Part shown: positions 15,476-25,567 of the stretch, piece by piece
How the letters are laid out: each line of letters begins with the position of its first letter
Position numbering within the stretch: the stretch's first letter is position 1
Assembly (NCBI GenBank): GCA_910583985.1
Contig: CAJTYA010000017.1
Span: 1 to 58,417 of the forward strand
Reading direction: 5' to 3'
DNA length: 58,417 nt
Source: an uncultured Alistipes sp.
GTDB taxonomy: Bacteria > Bacteroidota > Bacteroidia > Bacteroidales > Rikenellaceae
Notes under the pieces: generated by a model
What the model saw: the letters and a program-made list of their open reading frames with translations, nothing else
What the model was told of the DNA's origin: nothing
Databases searched by the model: none
Program-made: the position numbers and the translations under genes

Positions 15476-16486
15476 TCCGTCTTCAGACACGGCTCGGCGG
15501 GGACACCGCATTCCGTCCATCCGATGCTCCGCCGCCACTCGGACCGCCCGCGACGACAAAACGAAAACACCTGTCCCCGTTCGCATACCCTCCCACGGGG
15601 AAGCGGAACCGCCAGAACGACAGAGCGCATCCGGCCGCAGGCGCCGTCCCCTCTCCATTCGTTCCGGTTGTGTGCAACCGGAATCGCGCCTCCACGGCAA
15701 GGCCGAAACGCTCCCGCTTCTACCCGCATCCCATCCCGCGAACCGAGACTCCGGAATTACGAGACGGAACCCGAAATCGGCCCTACAAGCAACGGCACGG
15801 CAGCCTATCGGTTGCCGTCGCATCGCCAGTCCGACCATCCGCCGATGAGCATCCGTGACGAAGGAAACATCCGTTTCGCCCGCACACGGCCCCGCCAAGA
15901 ACAGGAGCCTCCGATCCTGCGGGACGGATTCGTTCCCGGTTCTACGACAGCGCTCGCTTCCGACGACAACGGGTTCCGGCATTCCGCTCCGGGGCGTAGC
16001 ACGAGGCAAAACCGTATTTCTCCCGCCTCCCCCGCCCTGCGAAGCGAAACGACGTCCTTATTCCCGGCCCGGCCCCGCAGACAGGAAGCACCGTCCGCCT
16101 CGCTCCGACCTTCCCGGCCGGTCGAAGGGGCTGCACGCAACAACGCTTTTCCGACCGATCGGTATCGCCTCCGGCCCCCAACCGCCTCCCCTCCCGGACA
16201 GCCGGCGCTCCCGCCGATCGCATCCGCCCAAAACGCCCGACGCCTCGCTGGCCCTCGCTGGGAAACGGCCGCCTCCTCGCTCGCCCTTTCCGGGAAAACA
16301 CCGCCGTGCGGGCCTCATCCGCCCCGTTCGAGACCGATCGGCAAACGGCACGCTCCCCCGACACGCACAAGCCCGAAAAAGACACAACGACACGAACGCA
16401 GGGAAAGATTCGCCTTCCTCCGACCCGCCTCCGAAGACCGTCCGAAACGCTTTTGCAAAATATTTTCACGAAATCGACCGGATTTA
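15476..16486. other. gene-free GC-rich stretch
   Basis: About 1 kb has long open frames on both strands, but their translations are Arg/Pro/Ser-rich and match nothing known. I see no RNA gene or repeat until the tRNA promoter. The stretch is probably non-coding. Confidence 0.6.
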
Positions 16487-16517
16487 TTTGCAGCGAATTA
16501 TTTTTTGCTTATCTTTG
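16487..16517 (+). promoter_or_regulatory. tRNA-Arg promoter
   Basis: TTTG at 16487-16490, 19 bases, then TATCTTTG at 16510-16517: a textbook Bacteroidetes promoter. Expected start about 16524, 11 bases before the tRNA. Confidence 0.8.
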
Positions 16518-16534
16518 TACCCGCAATAAGGAAC

Positions 16535-16608
16535 GGCTCCGTAGCTTAACTGAATAGAGCACTTGACTACGGATCAAGAGGTTACAGGTTTGAATCCTGT
16601 CGGAGTCA
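16535..16608 (+). tRNA. tRNA-Arg (anticodon ACG)
   Basis: The 7-bp acceptor stem GGCTCCG/CGGAGTC (one G-U pair), the anticodon arm CTTGA-CTACGGA-TCAAG with anticodon ACG, and the T arm ACAGG-TTTGAATC-CTGT are all present. Discriminator base A; CCA is not fully encoded. It reads CGN arginine codons, mainly CGU and CGC if A34 is deaminated. Confidence 0.95.
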
Positions 16609-16615
16609 CAAAATT

Positions 16616-16650
16616 GACGGTTTATCGGTAACGATAGACCGTTTTTTTGT
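16616..16650 (+). terminator. terminator after tRNA-Arg
   Basis: Stem ACGGTTTATCG/CGATAGACCGT (one G-T pair) with loop GTAA is followed by seven T. It starts 10 bases after the tRNA. Confidence 0.85.
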
Positions 16651-17059
16651 CATTTCAAGTGTTTTTCAGGGCATTCTGGAGGAAGTCTTGCGAACCAATG
16701 TATAAGATCGAAGTCGTGCCATCCGCCTCCAAACCACTCGCTAACGGAGAACATCCTTTGATGCCAGGATTAACCGAAGCAGAGACATCGGCTTTCGTTC
16801 TCCATTTATCGTCCGCCCTATATCAGGATGCAGACAAGAGTCGTCCGCATCATAGTCCAGATCGAGGAGAGACCGTCTCGCTGACCGAGCGAAAACTCAA
16901 AGAATACGAGAAGCAAATTTTCGACTTCAAAGCAGGGAGGCAGGAATTTATACAGGTCCGTACAACATCTCGTCCGGCCGTGCGAAGAACCGAAGATGAA
17001 TCTCCGTCCGAATATATCGAATATCCAGAAAACCGCATCGGGCTGCCATCTACCGTTCC
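16651..17059 (+). other. gap with a possible gene remnant
   Basis: A frame from ATG 16698 gives about 100 residues of reasonable composition (for example LTERKLKEYEKQIFDF) and then becomes basic, low-complexity sequence opposite the GLUG gene. It could be a remnant of an element once inserted at the tRNA; no domain is recognised. Confidence 0.25.
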
Positions 17060-17098
17060 ACAAAAAACCCGGCTTCGCAATTCAGCGAAGCCGGGCAG
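17060..17098 (-). terminator. terminator of the BACON/GLUG operon
   Basis: Stem CCCGGCTTCGC/GCGAAGCCGGG (11 bp) is followed on the minus strand by TTTTTTG, just after the 17119 stop codon. Confidence 0.9.
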
Positions 17099-17118
17099 AG
17101 TATCAAATCGAAACTATG

Positions 17119-19128
17119 TTATTTTTCCCACCAGAGTATCGGGAAATCGGACGATGCACCGGCAGGTGTTCCCGCTGCCGACCAACCGCCCAATGATTGC
17201 CAATAAATACCCTCGGCCGCGACATCACCCACGCCCCAACCCATATCGGAAGCTGAAGGCCAGTTCGTTTCGTCGAAAGCAAAAGTTTCGGTCGGCGCCG
17301 TCTCGCCTTTCACTGTACCGATCACTTCGACCCCCTGATCGGCAGCATCGTAACGAAGGAAATAGCAACCCTCGATCGTTCCGTAGCTCTCGCTGCAAAT
17401 ACCGCCGGCCAATTCGGCCGTCGTCAATCGGCCGATGTTGTAGCAAGCGCGTACAATGCTCGTTGTAACCGTCTTGCTGCCGATGTAACCGACTACGCCG
17501 CCGGCCCATCCCAGAGCCTCTATGTCGCCTGTGTTATACGAAGCGATGATCGACGCGTCGCTGTTGAAGCCGCAGACTCCACCTACATAGGCCGTGCCGG
17601 TCACGCGGCCTGCATTGAACGAAGTCGCCAACCGACTGACCACATTCGCACCCACGACGCCACCCACGTCCTGCGACTGTTCGTTCTCATCAATGCCCCG
17701 GACCGTTCCGATGTTGGAGCAGGCCGTCAGCGTCACTTCCTTGTCTCCGCCGAAGCCGGAGCTCTGGCCTGCGACACCGCCGACGCCGCGGTATCCTGTG
17801 ACGTCACCGCTGTTATGGCAGTCGGCCATACAACCATAGCTGTCACCGCAGACTCCACCGGTATAAGTCGCTCCTTCCCCGGACCTGGAAGTGATCTTGC
17901 CGCTGTTCGTACAACCTTCCATTCGACCGAAGTTGACACCGCAGATGCCGCCAAGAAGTCCGTTACCCGTTAACGAGGCTTCGTTGGCACAGTCGCGCAG
18001 CGTACCTTCGTGGTCGTTCCGGCCGCAGATGCCTCCCGAACGTGCACCCAATGTCAGCGGAGCCTCGTTAAGACATTGCGCCACCGATCCGAAATTCACT
18101 CCGCAAACAGCTCCCTGATTGAGTTCGCACTCAATGGTTGCCGAGGCGATTATAAGATTCTCGACCGTCCCCTGCGGACCTACGCAACCGAAAAGGCCTG
18201 CGTTGTTCTTGCGCGATACCCAGAGGTTCGCGATACGGTAACCGCCACCGTCGTAACGGCCTTGGAAAACGGCCTGCCCGTCGGGCGTAATGTATTGCGC
18301 CTTAGGCTCGAAAGAATCATCGCTGCCGACAGGCGTCCAATTCAAGCGTTGCGCCACGGGCTGCCCTACGAAAGCCGCATTGCCCAGTAGATCGAGATCG
18401 CACTCTTGACGGTAATTACCGGCACGCGATGCTGCATCCGTGTCGATCGCCATCAGCTCGGCCACACTGTTCACAAGGCGCCGGCCCTCGGCATCGGTAC
18501 GCCAGATCAACGATCCGTCATCCCCGAATGCGAGTGCCACCGTTTGATCCTGCCGGCGGCCTATCAATACGTCGCCCGTACACTCGGAACGTATCAGATA
18601 GATCGTGCGGACATCGCCCGTCAGTCCTTCGACAGCCAATACACCGTCGGTCAGCACTCCTTCGCGGCTGATATTATTGGTAAAATAGACCGTAAACGCC
18701 TCGCCGTCGGCCACACCCTCGATGCGGATGTCGGTCTTTTGCGATACCGCGGCGACAGCTTCCTGCTGCGCGACAAGTTTCACGGGAACGGCCCCCTCGG
18801 CAGAAACGATGATCTCGACTTCATCGGGCGCCACGGTTTCCGTATTGGGTTGCGCTACCAACGTAAACGAGTCGTCGCTCTTTTCGCCCAGGCTTAACCA
18901 ACCGTTGCCGTCAGCAGGGTCCAGGTGTACGTCCCATGCGGAACTGCACATTACGGCAACATGCGCTGCGTCGCTCGTACCGTCGGCTGCAAAAAGGATT
19001 GTACGGGGACCGTCGACTTCCAGTACGACAGGCGACGGCTCTGTCTCGTTGTCCTCGCTGCACGCCGTACAGAGCGCCAGCAACGGCAGGACAGCTGCGA
19101 TCGAATGGACCAGTTTTCGTAACTTCAT
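17119..19128 (-). CDS. surface lipoprotein with BACON-like and GLUG repeats
   Basis: The start at 19128 gives a 669-residue lipoprotein (MKLRKLV...LCTAC, lipid Cys23) and follows a purine-rich AGAAGAGAA. Residues about 35-125 resemble a BACON-type beta sandwich. Residues about 290-620 hold many GLUG-type repeats of about 20-30 residues (patterns GGVCG..., C.N.G.I, GGVVG), as found in adhesin-like surface proteins. The C-terminus (Trp-rich, DFPILWWEK) is typical of GLUG proteins. It is the last of three minus-strand lipoprotein genes and lies 70 bases after the second. Glycan or mucin binding is plausible but not shown. Confidence 0.85.
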   Translation of the reverse strand: MKLRKLVHSIAAVLPLLALCTACSEDNETEPSPVVLEVDGPRTILFAADGTSDAAHVAVMCSSAWDVHLDPADGNGWLSLGEKSDDSFTLVAQPNTETVAPDEVEIIVSAEGAVPVKLVAQQEAVAAVSQKTDIRIEGVADGEAFTVYFTNNISREGVLTDGVLAVEGLTGDVRTIYLIRSECTGDVLIGRRQDQTVALAFGDDGSLIWRTDAEGRRLVNSVAELMAIDTDAASRAGNYRQECDLDLLGNAAFVGQPVAQRLNWTPVGSDDSFEPKAQYITPDGQAVFQGRYDGGGYRIANLWVSRKNNAGLFGCVGPQGTVENLIIASATIECELNQGAVCGVNFGSVAQCLNEAPLTLGARSGGICGRNDHEGTLRDCANEASLTGNGLLGGICGVNFGRMEGCTNSGKITSRSGEGATYTGGVCGDSYGCMADCHNSGDVTGYRGVGGVAGQSSGFGGDKEVTLTACSNIGTVRGIDENEQSQDVGGVVGANVVSRLATSFNAGRVTGTAYVGGVCGFNSDASIIASYNTGDIEALGWAGGVVGYIGSKTVTTSIVRACYNIGRLTTAELAGGICSESYGTIEGCYFLRYDAADQGVEVIGTVKGETAPTETFAFDETNWPSASDMGWGVGDVAAEGIYWQSLGGWSAAGTPAGASSDFPILWWEK

Positions 19129-19198
19129 TTCTCTTCTCGTTTTATGCACGGTCCGGATTGCCTTTTCTGCAGATCGACAGCCCGGACTGTCCGGATTA

Positions 19199-20494
19199 TT
19201 ATTTCCAATCGGCGGGAATCGCCGCAAAGTCATTCAGTCCCTCGCATCCGGCGAAAGCCTCGGCATGGGCCGTGGGTTCGGCAAACCGATCTGAGTACGC
19301 CGTGCGTTCGTACAGATGGACGGCTTCGCCACCCACCAGCGTATAGGGAGAGTCGCCGCGCAACGCGGCACAGCCCCGGAAAAGGGCCGAAAAATCCGTA
19401 ATCGCCACTGCTGCATCGAACAGCCCGACGGGCACCTCTTCGAGCATCGCGCATCCGTCGAATGCAGATGCCGCATCGGTCACTCCGACCAAAGCATAGT
19501 CGTCGGCTTCCGGCAACGACTCGATTGCCGTACCGGCCAGAGCACCATTAAGCGACGTCAAGCCCACATCGCCCCATTGCACGAGGGCTGTCAGATGGTT
19601 CATTACGCGCTCGGCATTCGCCGTGCAGATTCCTTCTATATGGCCGAAAACAGAAATCCGATAAGTCCCCGGCTTCTCGTACCAATGCGTGATTTGATCG
19701 TCCGCCGAAGCAACGTCCTGCCGGAAAGACTCCGTAGCCGAACCCTCGTCCCAATCGATCGTACAGTCTATCGCACCCCAAAGCGGCAAAGCAATCACCG
19801 TCCCCTCTGCGGCAACGGTGTAATCGAACGTCAACGCACCGTTATGCTGCATGATCGGCCACTCGGCCTCGGCACGGTTGGTTCCCTCGCCGGCAGTCAC
19901 TACGACACGCGCAGAAAGATTCTCTCGTGTGAAATTCCGTGCAGCGGACAGATGGATCGTCCGCGTCTCAGCATTCCAATCGGCACTCAGCCAATCGACC
20001 GTAGCATCGACGATTTCGACCTCAATCTGTGCAGCCTCGCTTTGGACTGCGAGGTCCGTTTCGCCACCCCGGCACGAAAGGACGTGTACATCGCCTACCA
20101 GTTGCACTGTAACAGGCTTTTCGGCGGTCTGCTTCAGCGTCACGGAAGCTTCGAGTCCCTGCATGTTGGTAACAGAAAAGAAAGCCATTCGCTCCGGCTT
20201 ATCGGAAAGGAACTGATCTACAAGCAGCACGAATTTATCGTTGGCTTGTTCGACATGACACCATGTAGCACCGCTCGTTTCGGCGACGCTCCACGCAGAG
20301 GAGGTCAGGACACGGAAATGCACAGACCCGCCGTCGGGTCCGACAGTCAGCGATGCCGAACTGCCGTCGTCGGCCACTTCGACCCGTGCATCGTCCGAAG
20401 CGATGCTCAGGACGACGGGCAGTTCGTCGTCCTCACAGGAGACTGCGCCCACAGCGAACACGAAACTCACGATATATCCGAATATCTTTTTCAT
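19199..20494 (-). CDS. BACON lipoprotein with short LRR-like surface repeats
   Basis: Starting at 20494 (MKKIFGYIV...VGAVSC, lipid Cys20), the protein has 431 residues. Residues about 30-215 hold two BACON-like modules (for example SSAWSVAETSGATWCHVEQ). Then follows a strand-rich module (DYTVAAEGTVIALPLWG...) that is also found in the larger neighbour. The last 100 residues carry two or three copies of the repeat FxGCxxLxxVPxGLF. It looks like a shortened paralogue of the 904-residue protein directly upstream, with a gap of 26 bases. It is predicted to be on the cell surface. Confidence 0.85.
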   Translation of the reverse strand: MKKIFGYIVSFVFAVGAVSCEDDELPVVLSIASDDARVEVADDGSSASLTVGPDGGSVHFRVLTSSAWSVAETSGATWCHVEQANDKFVLLVDQFLSDKPERMAFFSVTNMQGLEASVTLKQTAEKPVTVQLVGDVHVLSCRGGETDLAVQSEAAQIEVEIVDATVDWLSADWNAETRTIHLSAARNFTRENLSARVVVTAGEGTNRAEAEWPIMQHNGALTFDYTVAAEGTVIALPLWGAIDCTIDWDEGSATESFRQDVASADDQITHWYEKPGTYRISVFGHIEGICTANAERVMNHLTALVQWGDVGLTSLNGALAGTAIESLPEADDYALVGVTDAASAFDGCAMLEEVPVGLFDAAVAITDFSALFRGCAALRGDSPYTLVGGEAVHLYERTAYSDRFAEPTAHAEAFAGCEGLNDFAAIPADWK

Positions 20495-20520
20495 AGTTAT
20501 TGCCATTTTCAAATAAGTGT

Positions 20521-23235
20521 CTATTTCCAATTGCTGGGCATGTTATCCAGATCCGAAAAACTCGAATTTTCAAAAGCCCACATGCCGGAAGGAACGGTAT
20601 ATCCCAGTTCCTCAGGCAACGTCCCCCGTTCATAAAGATGAACCTTGCCGTAACCCTCGATTTCCGTATAAGGCGATTCGCCCTCGACGGCATTGCAATT
20701 TCCGAAAGCCGACATGCAAGTGCCGATCTTGCGGTTGTTGTCGAAAATACTTACGGGTACGTTTTTGAGTCCTGTGCATCGTTCGAAAAGCGACGAAATG
20801 GTACTCAACTCAGGACATGCGGCGAACAACCCCGCCGGAACGGCCGTGAGCGCCGTACAACCCGAAAAGCATGAGCCCACGCTCTTGAGTTGAGTACAAG
20901 CTGCGAACAGGTTTTCGGGAATCGTCTCCAATACTTTGCAGTTCTGGAAAATACTCGACAGCGAAGTTGCAGAGACGAATGTCGAGAAGAGGTCGTCGGG
21001 AATCGTTTTAATCGAACAACCGGAGAAAAGACTGCTGGCCGAGACAAGCAGGGGTGCATCGAACAACTCCGCAGGAATCTCGCTCAACATCGTACAGCCG
21101 GCGAAGACGCTGTTGAAATTGGTCGCTTTCCGGCAGTTGGCGAACAGCTTGGTCGGGACCTCGCTCAACATCGTGCAGTTCTGAAAGATAAAACTCATAT
21201 CGTCGGCCTCCGTCAAATCGTCGAAAGCACCTTCTTCAATCCGCTCAAGCCCCTTACAGTTCTGGAAGGCGAAATAGAGACGCGTCGTCGAGGCAGGAAA
21301 GAGTCCGGCAGGAACGCGTTTGAGATTCGGACACTCGGCAAGCACGGCATCGAAAGTCGTTGCGCTCGTGCAGGCGGCGAACAGCCCTTCAGGCAATTCG
21401 GTCAACTGGCCGCAGTCGCAGAAGGCCCGCGAAAAGTCTACGACCGACTTGAGAGGATCGAGCAGGCCCTCAGGGAGGGTACGGACACCCGACCCGTTGA
21501 AGAGTTCCTTCGCACTGGTCACCTTGCCGCAGGCGGCGAAGATATCCGAAGGAACGGTCCGTAGGGAAGTGCAACCGTAAAAGAGACCGGCAATATCCTC
21601 CAACGCATCCAACCCCGCGAGAAGTCCGGCGGGTACGGAGGTCAGCGCGGTCATTTGCTGGAAGCAGTAAGAGACCGTCACCGTAGCGGGATTGTTGCGG
21701 AAAAGTCCTTCGGGCACCGCCGAGACGGCCGTACCGGCAAAAGCACCGTAGAAAATTTCGGCAGCGGTGTTGGCTGCGAAAATCATCTCAGGAATCTCCG
21801 AAATCGCAGTCCCCGCCAATACGCTACCGAAGTTGATCGCTTTCGTGTTATGGCTGAACAAGTCGGCAGGAACGGCTTTCAATGGCGTTTTATAGAAAAC
21901 CTCGAAGAACGTTTCTGCTTCCGGGTTACGGGCGAACAGATCGACATCGACCGTTTCCAGACCCGACTCGGCAAAGGTACCGTAAAACGATGTGGCTTTC
22001 GCATTGGCTGCAAAAATATTAGCGGGAACGCTCCGCAGCGACGTGCAGCCACGGAAAAGATTGGAGAAATCCGTCACGATAGACATTCCGGCGAAAAATT
22101 CTTCTGGTACCGATTCGAGTTGCGAACAACCGTTAAAAAGGCCGTAGACCGTTTCGACACCGGCCAAATAGCCGTGCGGATCGGCCGGCACGGAACGGAT
22201 GCTCGTTCCCGTAAGCCCATAACGCATGCTCGTAAAGCCCAGATCGCCCCACTGTCCGATACCGACGATCGACTGACAGCGGCTGGCGGGTAATACGCTT
22301 TCCCATTGCGGATTGTACTCGTAGGAGAGTTTCTCGGCCTCGCCCCACACGCGCACGCGATAGGTCCCTGCTTCGGGATAAGTGTACGAAATGTAGTCGG
22401 AGTGGGTTTCGACCCGCTTCGTGTAGGTCTCGATCTGTTCTTGGGTATCGTCCCAGACAACCTGCAAATTTACGTTTCCGTTGAAAGGAAGCGCGACAAG
22501 CGTATTGGCTTTCGTCGTTTCGATGTCGAAGACCATCGCCGGCTGCCACTGCTCGACCGTCAACTGCACAGTCGTCGTCACCTCGTTGCCGTCGCAACCT
22601 TCGAGCACGACGATTGCCGAGCGAGGTCCTTTCGTATCGTTGAAGCCTACATTGAGCTGAAGCGACTTGCCGTCTTCGGCAGGCTCAGCCTCCAACCATT
22701 CGCCCTGATCGGAGAGAATTTCGCCGACGCGCCACGAGGGCTGGTTGGTCGCTACAGATACCGTACAATTACCGCCGTTATCGTAGAATACCAAGCCGTC
22801 GCGTTCGATGAAAAGTGCAGGATCGGCTCCCATGCCCTGCTGCACGACGGTAATCGTGGCGTAAGTTTTGTCGTCGACGATAATGCGGACGGCACCTTCG
22901 CGCTCCCCGTTCCGGGCGAAACGATTGGCATCAATCTGCAACCCGGCGCCCGAAGGAATCACCTTGCACCATGCATCGAGCGACGCGTCGGTCTCGAAAC
23001 TCCAGTCGAGTGTCGTGGAGACTGTCAGCCGCACGGCACCGCCCGTAGCGTCATAAGCGATCGTTGCCGAAGCGCCTTCATCGGCCAGCGAGACCCGTGC
23101 GTCGTCGGCCCGTAGTGTCACACGCTCCGTCACAGGATCGGGACGGTATTCGTCCGGTCCGTTTTCACACGAAAACAACAGCCCCGCCAACGCAAAGCCT
23201 ATTGCCGCACGGTAAAGTTTATCGAAATGTTTCAT
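20521..23235 (-). CDS. large BACON lipoprotein with ~20 LRR-like repeats
   Basis: The 904-residue lipoprotein (lipobox LLFSC, Cys23) has BACON-type modules at about 38-135 and 139-230, a strand-rich spacer to about 330, and then about 20 repeats of 23-25 residues (LFxGCTSLRSVPxxIFAANxxATSF...) up to about 860. These resemble the bacterial surface 26-residue repeats (DUF285/BspA-like). It ends with the same VHLYER...W motif as its shorter neighbour. It is first in the operon, with a -7 box 61 bases upstream. Surface binding of host or dietary glycoprotein is the likely role, by analogy. Confidence 0.88.
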   Translation of the reverse strand: MKHFDKLYRAAIGFALAGLLFSCENGPDEYRPDPVTERVTLRADDARVSLADEGASATIAYDATGGAVRLTVSTTLDWSFETDASLDAWCKVIPSGAGLQIDANRFARNGEREGAVRIIVDDKTYATITVVQQGMGADPALFIERDGLVFYDNGGNCTVSVATNQPSWRVGEILSDQGEWLEAEPAEDGKSLQLNVGFNDTKGPRSAIVVLEGCDGNEVTTTVQLTVEQWQPAMVFDIETTKANTLVALPFNGNVNLQVVWDDTQEQIETYTKRVETHSDYISYTYPEAGTYRVRVWGEAEKLSYEYNPQWESVLPASRCQSIVGIGQWGDLGFTSMRYGLTGTSIRSVPADPHGYLAGVETVYGLFNGCSQLESVPEEFFAGMSIVTDFSNLFRGCTSLRSVPANIFAANAKATSFYGTFAESGLETVDVDLFARNPEAETFFEVFYKTPLKAVPADLFSHNTKAINFGSVLAGTAISEIPEMIFAANTAAEIFYGAFAGTAVSAVPEGLFRNNPATVTVSYCFQQMTALTSVPAGLLAGLDALEDIAGLFYGCTSLRTVPSDIFAACGKVTSAKELFNGSGVRTLPEGLLDPLKSVVDFSRAFCDCGQLTELPEGLFAACTSATTFDAVLAECPNLKRVPAGLFPASTTRLYFAFQNCKGLERIEEGAFDDLTEADDMSFIFQNCTMLSEVPTKLFANCRKATNFNSVFAGCTMLSEIPAELFDAPLLVSASSLFSGCSIKTIPDDLFSTFVSATSLSSIFQNCKVLETIPENLFAACTQLKSVGSCFSGCTALTAVPAGLFAACPELSTISSLFERCTGLKNVPVSIFDNNRKIGTCMSAFGNCNAVEGESPYTEIEGYGKVHLYERGTLPEELGYTVPSGMWAFENSSFSDLDNMPSNWK

Positions 23236-23295
23236 ACGTTTGGGAATTTAGGTCCTATACAAAAAAGAAATGAATCAGGGTATACCCTATTTTTG

Positions 23296-23303
23296 CAAAG
23301 GTA
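23296..23303 (-). promoter_or_regulatory. -7 box of the BACON operon
   Basis: The minus strand reads TACCTTTG, a full consensus match, 61 bases before the start codon at 23235. No strong -33 box is visible, consistent with need for an activator such as the adjacent AraC-type protein. Confidence 0.65.
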
Positions 23304-23394
23304 TGACATAACGACCAAGGGGAGGAACGTGCTTTTTTCGGATTTTATCAATTTTTACGGATTCCGAAAAAACAATGGATAGATACCGAGATTT

Positions 23395-25128
23395 TTACAA
23401 CTGGTGTTCGTCGTGCAATTCAAGGAGTTTCTTGCGATATTTCGACGGCGGCATGCCGATCTGACTCTGGAAAGCCGAGTAGAAGGTTTGCAGATGGTTG
23501 TAGCCGAGCGAAAGAGCCAGCGCTTTGAGGGGGATATCGTCTTCCACATCCGAAAGACGCCGCACCGCCTCGTCGATGCGATAGCCATTGAGGTAACCGC
23601 TGAAAGCCTTGCCGGCACCGCGATTGATCGCTTGCGAAAGATAAGTACGGTTGGTGTTGAGCAACTCGGCAAGCCGTTCTATAGTCAAGTCGTTCCGGCG
23701 GTAAATACCTTGGGACATCAATTGCTCGATGCGTCGGAAAAGCTCCCCGCCGCGATCGGTCTGTCTGCCCGTTTCCGGTTCCGCAGCGGCAAGTTGTTTT
23801 TCACGTTGCAAGAAAGCGTGCTGCTGCAATACGATTTGGCGGTACATACGGTTTTTGCGCCAATAGAGCAGGTAGATACCCCCTGCCGCGAGTCCTGTAA
23901 AAAGCAATGCCAACAAAGTCAGTTGCTGTTTGCGTTGCTGACGGACCAGATCGAGTTCTTTGCGGCGCAAAGCATTCTCTTGCTGTTCGGCCTCGTAGCG
24001 AATGCGCAACTCGTTGATCGAGTGTTCACGCTCGACATTGAAAATACTGTCCGCCTCCTCGTGAAAAATGCGGTAATACTCCAATGCCCGCCGGTAGTTG
24101 CCTATTGCGGACTCCGCTTCGGAAAGTTCGCGGTAAATTTGGTAACGATGTACCGTGTTGCTATTCTCGACCGAAAGGGCCAGCCCCCGCCGTAGAGAAG
24201 CGATCGCCTCCGTATGACGCCCTCGATCGTTGAGATAAGTTCCGTAACTCAAATAAGCGAAAATGCCTGCCGTGACGACATCATCGCTCACATAATCAAG
24301 CGCCATGCGGTAGTACCGCTCGGCGCGGGCATCATGCCCCTGCGCATGGAGTATATTGGCGTAAAGGCTGTATATTTCAGTGTGGTAACCGTATTTGTCG
24401 GTATCGGGAAGCGTCACCAACAGGTATTCCAATGCACGGTCCTGATCGCCGAGCAGGTAGTGCATATAAGCGCAGATCACCGCCCCGCCGAAAGCAAGGT
24501 AGTCGAAGCCTTGTTCACGGCTACGGGAATAAACCTCCTCGGCGTACTTCAGTCCTGCAGGATCGTTACGCATATAATAAACGTTGGCCAGATTGCACTG
24601 CGCGGCCAGATATTGCCGTATGCTCGACTTACCGCTGGAGTAAGCCATTGCTCGAAGGAAGTAGGTGATGCCTCCGCGGTAGTCCATTCCTACGCCTGAA
24701 GTATAGATACCCAGCGCGTTACAAATACGGCTCAGGGCTATCGAGTCTTCGATTCGCTGCGCACGGTCGAGCGCACGGGTCAGATATAGGCGTGCAGAAT
24801 CGCTGCCTCGTGAAAGAAGCAGGGACTGTCCGGTGAAAAAATCGGCATAGAGCAGCGCCCGATCATCCTGCATGCGCCTACCGAGGTCGTAGAGGCGCAA
24901 GATATAGCGGCGAATGGTATGAAAATCGCTGCGCATCGTGTATTGGCTGCATATTTCGACCAGAGAATCGACGCATGACAAATCGCAAGCCCGTTGCCCC
25001 TGCGACACTCCCAACGAATCGAGCGACGTCGCCGCTCGATACCGGACCGGCTCCTGCGCCTGTATGCGAAAGGGAGACGCCGACGTCAGAAGAAGCAAAA
25101 AGACGAATAAATTGAGAGATCGGAACAC
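23395..25128 (-). CDS. TPR-transmembrane-AraC-type regulator
   Basis: The 577-residue protein starts at GTG 25128 with a signal peptide (FLLLLTSASPFRIQAQ). Residues about 70-375 are TPR-like helical repeats. A single transmembrane helix (LTLLALLFTGLAAGGIYLLYW, about 405-425) follows a coiled stretch. Residues about 470-570 are an AraC-type HTH domain (LTIERLAELLNTNRTYLSQAIN and the second helix pair around LALSLGYNHLQTFYSAF). It should sense a periplasmic signal and bind DNA in the cytoplasm. It is directly upstream of the BACON operon on the same strand, so that operon is the obvious target. Confidence 0.9.
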   Translation of the reverse strand: MFRSLNLFVFLLLLTSASPFRIQAQEPVRYRAATSLDSLGVSQGQRACDLSCVDSLVEICSQYTMRSDFHTIRRYILRLYDLGRRMQDDRALLYADFFTGQSLLLSRGSDSARLYLTRALDRAQRIEDSIALSRICNALGIYTSGVGMDYRGGITYFLRAMAYSSGKSSIRQYLAAQCNLANVYYMRNDPAGLKYAEEVYSRSREQGFDYLAFGGAVICAYMHYLLGDQDRALEYLLVTLPDTDKYGYHTEIYSLYANILHAQGHDARAERYYRMALDYVSDDVVTAGIFAYLSYGTYLNDRGRHTEAIASLRRGLALSVENSNTVHRYQIYRELSEAESAIGNYRRALEYYRIFHEEADSIFNVEREHSINELRIRYEAEQQENALRRKELDLVRQQRKQQLTLLALLFTGLAAGGIYLLYWRKNRMYRQIVLQQHAFLQREKQLAAAEPETGRQTDRGGELFRRIEQLMSQGIYRRNDLTIERLAELLNTNRTYLSQAINRGAGKAFSGYLNGYRIDEAVRRLSDVEDDIPLKALALSLGYNHLQTFYSAFQSQIGMPPSKYRKKLLELHDEHQL

Positions 25129-25567
25129 CCTGCAATATACGAATTAATCGCGACAATTCGTCCAATCGCACATAAAAGCGTCTTGTTCCGAATATGACCG
25201 GACGACCGATGCAGACCGACATATTTTTTCGCCTCCCCCCACCACGGTCGATTCCTGCATCGGAGGTGCATGTCGCGACCGATCGTTTTCGAGACGTAAC
25301 ATGCCCCGAATCGTCCTGTCCATGTCGATTCCCGCTTAAATTCCGAATCTCTTCCGGAATACGGCGAGACGTCGATTCAAGTTTCCTAAAAACGAGACGA
25401 CGAGCCGGCGACCGGGTTTCTCCCGGCCATGTCTTTGTCGTAGTTTCCAGCAGATAGGCCATCCGGCGAAAAAGGATAAATATCCACCGGCCCGATACGG
25501 GCCTCCCTCCCCCGCCGCCGTCCTTTCGTGAAAAAAGAATCCCGACGGAAACGGAGCGGACCGGAGA

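Noticed and set aside
15524..16549. 341-residue plus-strand frame in the gap before tRNA-Arg
   Set aside because: Arg/Pro/Ser-rich low-complexity sequence, no ribosome site, overlaps the tRNA promoter and start.
16698..17468. Plus-strand frame after tRNA-Arg as an integrase or gene
   Set aside because: The first 100 residues look plausible but match no family, and the rest is antisense to the GLUG gene and its terminator. Kept only as a low-confidence remnant.
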